In this document: in pieces, positions 61,420-64,000 of the stretch
Layout: every line of letters starts with the position of its first letter
Numbering within the stretch: position 1 is the first letter of the stretch
NCBI GenBank assembly: GCA_964023275.1
Contig: OZ029929.1
Coordinates: 6,862,437 to 6,926,436, forward strand
Reading direction: 5' to 3'
DNA: 64,000 nucleotides
From: Norana najaformis
Lineage: Eukaryota; Annelida; Clitellata; Crassiclitellata; Hormogastridae
Position numbers and translations under genes: made by a program
Notes under the pieces: model-generated
The model's input: only the letters and a program-made list of their open reading frames with translations
Database searches by the model: none
Told to the model about the DNA's origin: nothing

Positions 61420-62600
61420 CTCGTAGAGCTTTCGCTTCGTTAGTCCACGTGTCCGCGCACATAGGGTAAAGGTGGAACACTTACCCCTCTTGAAATTGAC
61501 ATCTGAACATTTTTACCCATATCAGGCCGTTATGACCTGTACAGATCATCTTCTTCGTACAGTTACCCAGATCTCCTCCTGGGTGACATCTAATCTCCTG
61601 TGCCTGAACCCATCTAAGACGGAATTCTTACTTATAGGCCTACGCGACCAGCTCAAGAAATTTTCACATTCCGCTATCTCTCAGCCCGGACTCTGCCTGC
61701 ACACACACACCTTTAACACTAACTCTTCTGTCCCTAACCTAGGTGTGATCTTCGACCAAAACCTCAGCTTCACTGATCACATTACCCATCTCTCCCGCTC
61801 TTGCCTTATGCATATCCGTGACCTTCGCAGAATCCGCCCTATGCTTGATTTTAAAACTGCTTCAACCATCGCCACATCCATAGACTTTGCTAAATTAGAC
61901 TATTGCAATTCACAATTCCTGAACATAGGCTCCACCCAAATAAGCAGTCTTCAAGCCATACAGAATACTCTGCTCGTGCTGTCACCAAAACCCCCAAACA
62001 TCATCACATAACTCCTGTTCTTAAATCACTACACTGGCTTAAAATACCTGAGCGAATGTCCTTTCACTTAACTACAACACATTTCATACTTCCCAAACCT
62101 CCTATCTTCGTCAGTTATTTACAATACAACCGCTTCGCTCAACCCGCTCTTCTTCTGCCCTAACACGTCTCCGCCCTCCCGTCACCTCATCCTTAAAATT
62201 TGGTAATCGCGCTATAGCCATAGCTGCTTCACCACTTTGGAATAAACTCCCCCCAGAACTGCTACAGTTTTCTGACCCATCAATCAAACTCATCGATGCT
62301 CCACCACTTGCAGTTTCTGCATCGGCCCTTCACTCAAGGCCGAAAACATTCCTCTTTCACAGATCCTATCCGGACACCCCTTCTTCCTCTTATCTCTCTC
62401 TCCTCTCCAACCCAAACACCACCACCCGTAGTTGCCACGTTTTCTCTCCGTCTGACTTTTGGATCTTGACCTGGAACCGAACCCTTTTGCCTATCGATTT
62501 TGTTTTGACTGAGCGCCTTGAATAAGCTGGTCCCCGCAACGTGGATTTCGTCGAGCGCTGTAGAAATTTCGGAATTACGATTGCGATTACGATTATCTGT
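61420..62600 (+). mobile_element. LINE family A (CR1/L2 type), 3' third of the reverse-transcriptase ORF with frameshifts
   Basis: Reads SWVTSNLLCLNPSKTEFLLI, NLGVIFDQNLSFTDHITHLS, HIRDLRRIRP and LDYCNSQFLNI. After a frameshift it reads ARAVTKTPKHHHITPVLKSL and HWLKIPERMSFH; after another, SPLWNKLPPEL, FLFHRSYPDTPSSS and WILTWNRTLLPIDFVLTE. It ends GCGCTGTAGAAATTTCGGAA and (GATTAC)n. The catalytic YADD region is missing and frames are broken, so it is not active. It is the reference copy for family A. Confidence 0.9.
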
Positions 62601-63690
62601 GGGCGTCCATGCCTGTAAAAAAAACTTATCGTTCCTATTGAACTAGTACTTAATTCAACTATTGTAATATTATACATTATATGTTATACTTAATATATTA
62701 AGTACATATTATATATTATAACTAATATAGTATTATATATTATACTTAATTCAGGCTATGTCGGAGCTCTTTTGAGAGGTTCCTTAAAGGCCCTACGTAA
62801 GTGCCCAGGTACACGCATTCATGCATATATTCGAACCAGAAGTACTATGGTTTCCCAAAACTTCCAGACTGAACAAGATGTGAGTGACGAGTTGCTCAAC
62901 AGAGGGCTACAAATTCGCTGCCTAGTTATCGAATCGTGGACGCCTATAAAGCAGCGTATGGAGGCGAAACTTGTGGCCTGAGGAATAGCATCAAAGTCGT
63001 CATTATCATCATCATCAGCAGCAGCAACTCTTCGTTATTCCAACATGCAACACGTTGCATTTTACAGGTAGTTTACAATTTACCAGGATTCAAACTGAAG
63101 ATCAAGACAAGATCAAAGTACTCCTTAAATGCGGTCGTTTATAAACACAGTTGAAGTGTGAAATATAGCACTAAACAGTAACGCTATACGCAGCGAGAAA
63201 GCACAGAAACTGAAGTATAAGCTATATACAAACCGCAAATAAAAGAAACCCGAAATAAACTATACACAAATCCAATTCATGAGAACTTGAAATATAGCAC
63301 TGTTCTATACAATGAAAACATGAACAAACTAGCTATATAAGCTACATAAGTAAATAAGTTGGTAAGTAAATAAGCAATGCATTTGTTAACACACCATATG
63401 TCCATCGGCTGAGCGAACACGAAAATTAAGTAAAAAATAAATTGTATTCAAGTCCATTTCTATGAGAACTTAAGAAAAACAGAATACCTTGTATGCAATG
63501 AAATTAGCAGTTAATAGATGTGTTTACAAGATTTCGTATCCGCTTATTAAACAGTTTCACATTGACTACACTAACGAATGGTCACAGGTAATGAGTTCCA
63601 AACAGACTTACCAGCACATTTAATATTCAGTAATTAGGTATTAATGCAAGCAAATCTGCCATGGCATTTCCTTGAGCACTGCAACGACGA
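62601..63690. other. No gene recognised
   Basis: TATATTATA-rich sequence at 62640-62760, a LINE-type tail at 62775-62815 (AAAGGCCCTACGTAAGTGCC) and a 50-bp repeat (63370-63420, inverted relative to 28780). No exon seen. Confidence 0.45.
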
Positions 63691-64000
63691 TCAGAAATGT
63701 TTGGAAATAACCTTTCAAAACTGAGGGCAACAGTTTGCGATTGTGATCTCTTGTTTCTCCCTCGCATGCGAACTGCTACCTGCCCAGTCCAGAAGCTTTG
63801 CGTATGTCGGTCCCGCCTGCTGGAACCGTCTCTCTCGAGATCTGAGACTCAAGCTCCTCTCTCTTCTCCTCTCAAGGTTTCGCAGGCGCCTGAAGACTGT
63901 ACTGTTTAACAATGATTTTACTTGTTCGGGTCGGGAGCGCCTCTGTTGAGTTTATTCTCTAACAGGCGCCTTATAACTCTTACATTACAATTACAATTGT
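63690..64000 (+). mobile_element. LINE family B 3' end with coding remains
   Basis: The frame reads AQSRSFAYVGPACWNRLSRD then LRLKLLSLLLSRFRRRLKTV and LFNNDFTCSG. Then come GGGAGCGCCTCTGTTGAG, AACAGGCGCCTTATAAC and TTACAATTACAATTG at the window edge. It is close to the copy at 39622. Confidence 0.82.

Overview
The window is nuclear DNA of an invertebrate animal, most likely a marine bilaterian. The evidence is split genes with GT-AG introns, an amnionless homologue, a rhodopsin-family peptide receptor, CR1/L2-type LINEs, tRNA-derived SINEs and very many tetranucleotide microsatellites. The phylum cannot be fixed from sequence alone (echinoderm, hemichordate, cephalochordate, mollusc and annelid all remain possible). 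No CRISPR array, rRNA gene or intact tRNA gene was seen.

Three real genes are supported. (1) At the left edge, plus strand, are the last three coding exons of a universal stress protein gene (911-997, 2551-2657, 4063-4440); the first exon lies outside the window. Its introns carry SINE and LINE debris and a 650-bp polypyrimidine tract. An AT-rich, almost repeat-free stretch follows and may be a long 3' UTR. (2) At 10373-21597, plus strand, is a complete 14-exon amnionless-like gene of 708 codons. Every exon joins in phase. The order is signal peptide, ectodomain, cysteine-rich VWC-like module, one membrane helix, then an unusually long cytoplasmic tail (about 330 residues) with four F-x-N-P-x-[Y/F] endocytosis motifs. 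(3) On the minus strand, 53673-54729 is the seven-helix exon of a somatostatin/allatostatin-C-receptor-like GPCR. It ends at a phase-1 donor just after helix 7. A phase-compatible terminal exon lies at 23700-23938 and would make the whole 29.7 kb between them one intron. That would explain why no other gene was found there.

The rest is repeats. At least four LINE lineages are present, mostly as 5'-truncated 3' ends. Each has its own terminal microsatellite: family A GATTAC, family B ATTACA, family C TTAGA, family D ATAC. There are three multi-copy tRNA-like or B-box-bearing SINE families plus one single-copy tRNA-like relic, a 110-bp dispersed repeat in five copies, a mariner transposase relic, a 1.1-kb element with 135-bp inverted ends, and several minisatellites of 10, 15, 24, 25, 66 and 90 bp. 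Many of the large ACAT/ATAC arrays start directly at a LINE 3' tail, which suggests that retrotransposition seeded them.

Candidate control sites include a perfect DR5 and a DR1 nuclear-receptor element upstream of the GPCR, a tandem pair of CTCF-like motifs near 58.3 kb, and a TATA box ahead of the amnionless gene.
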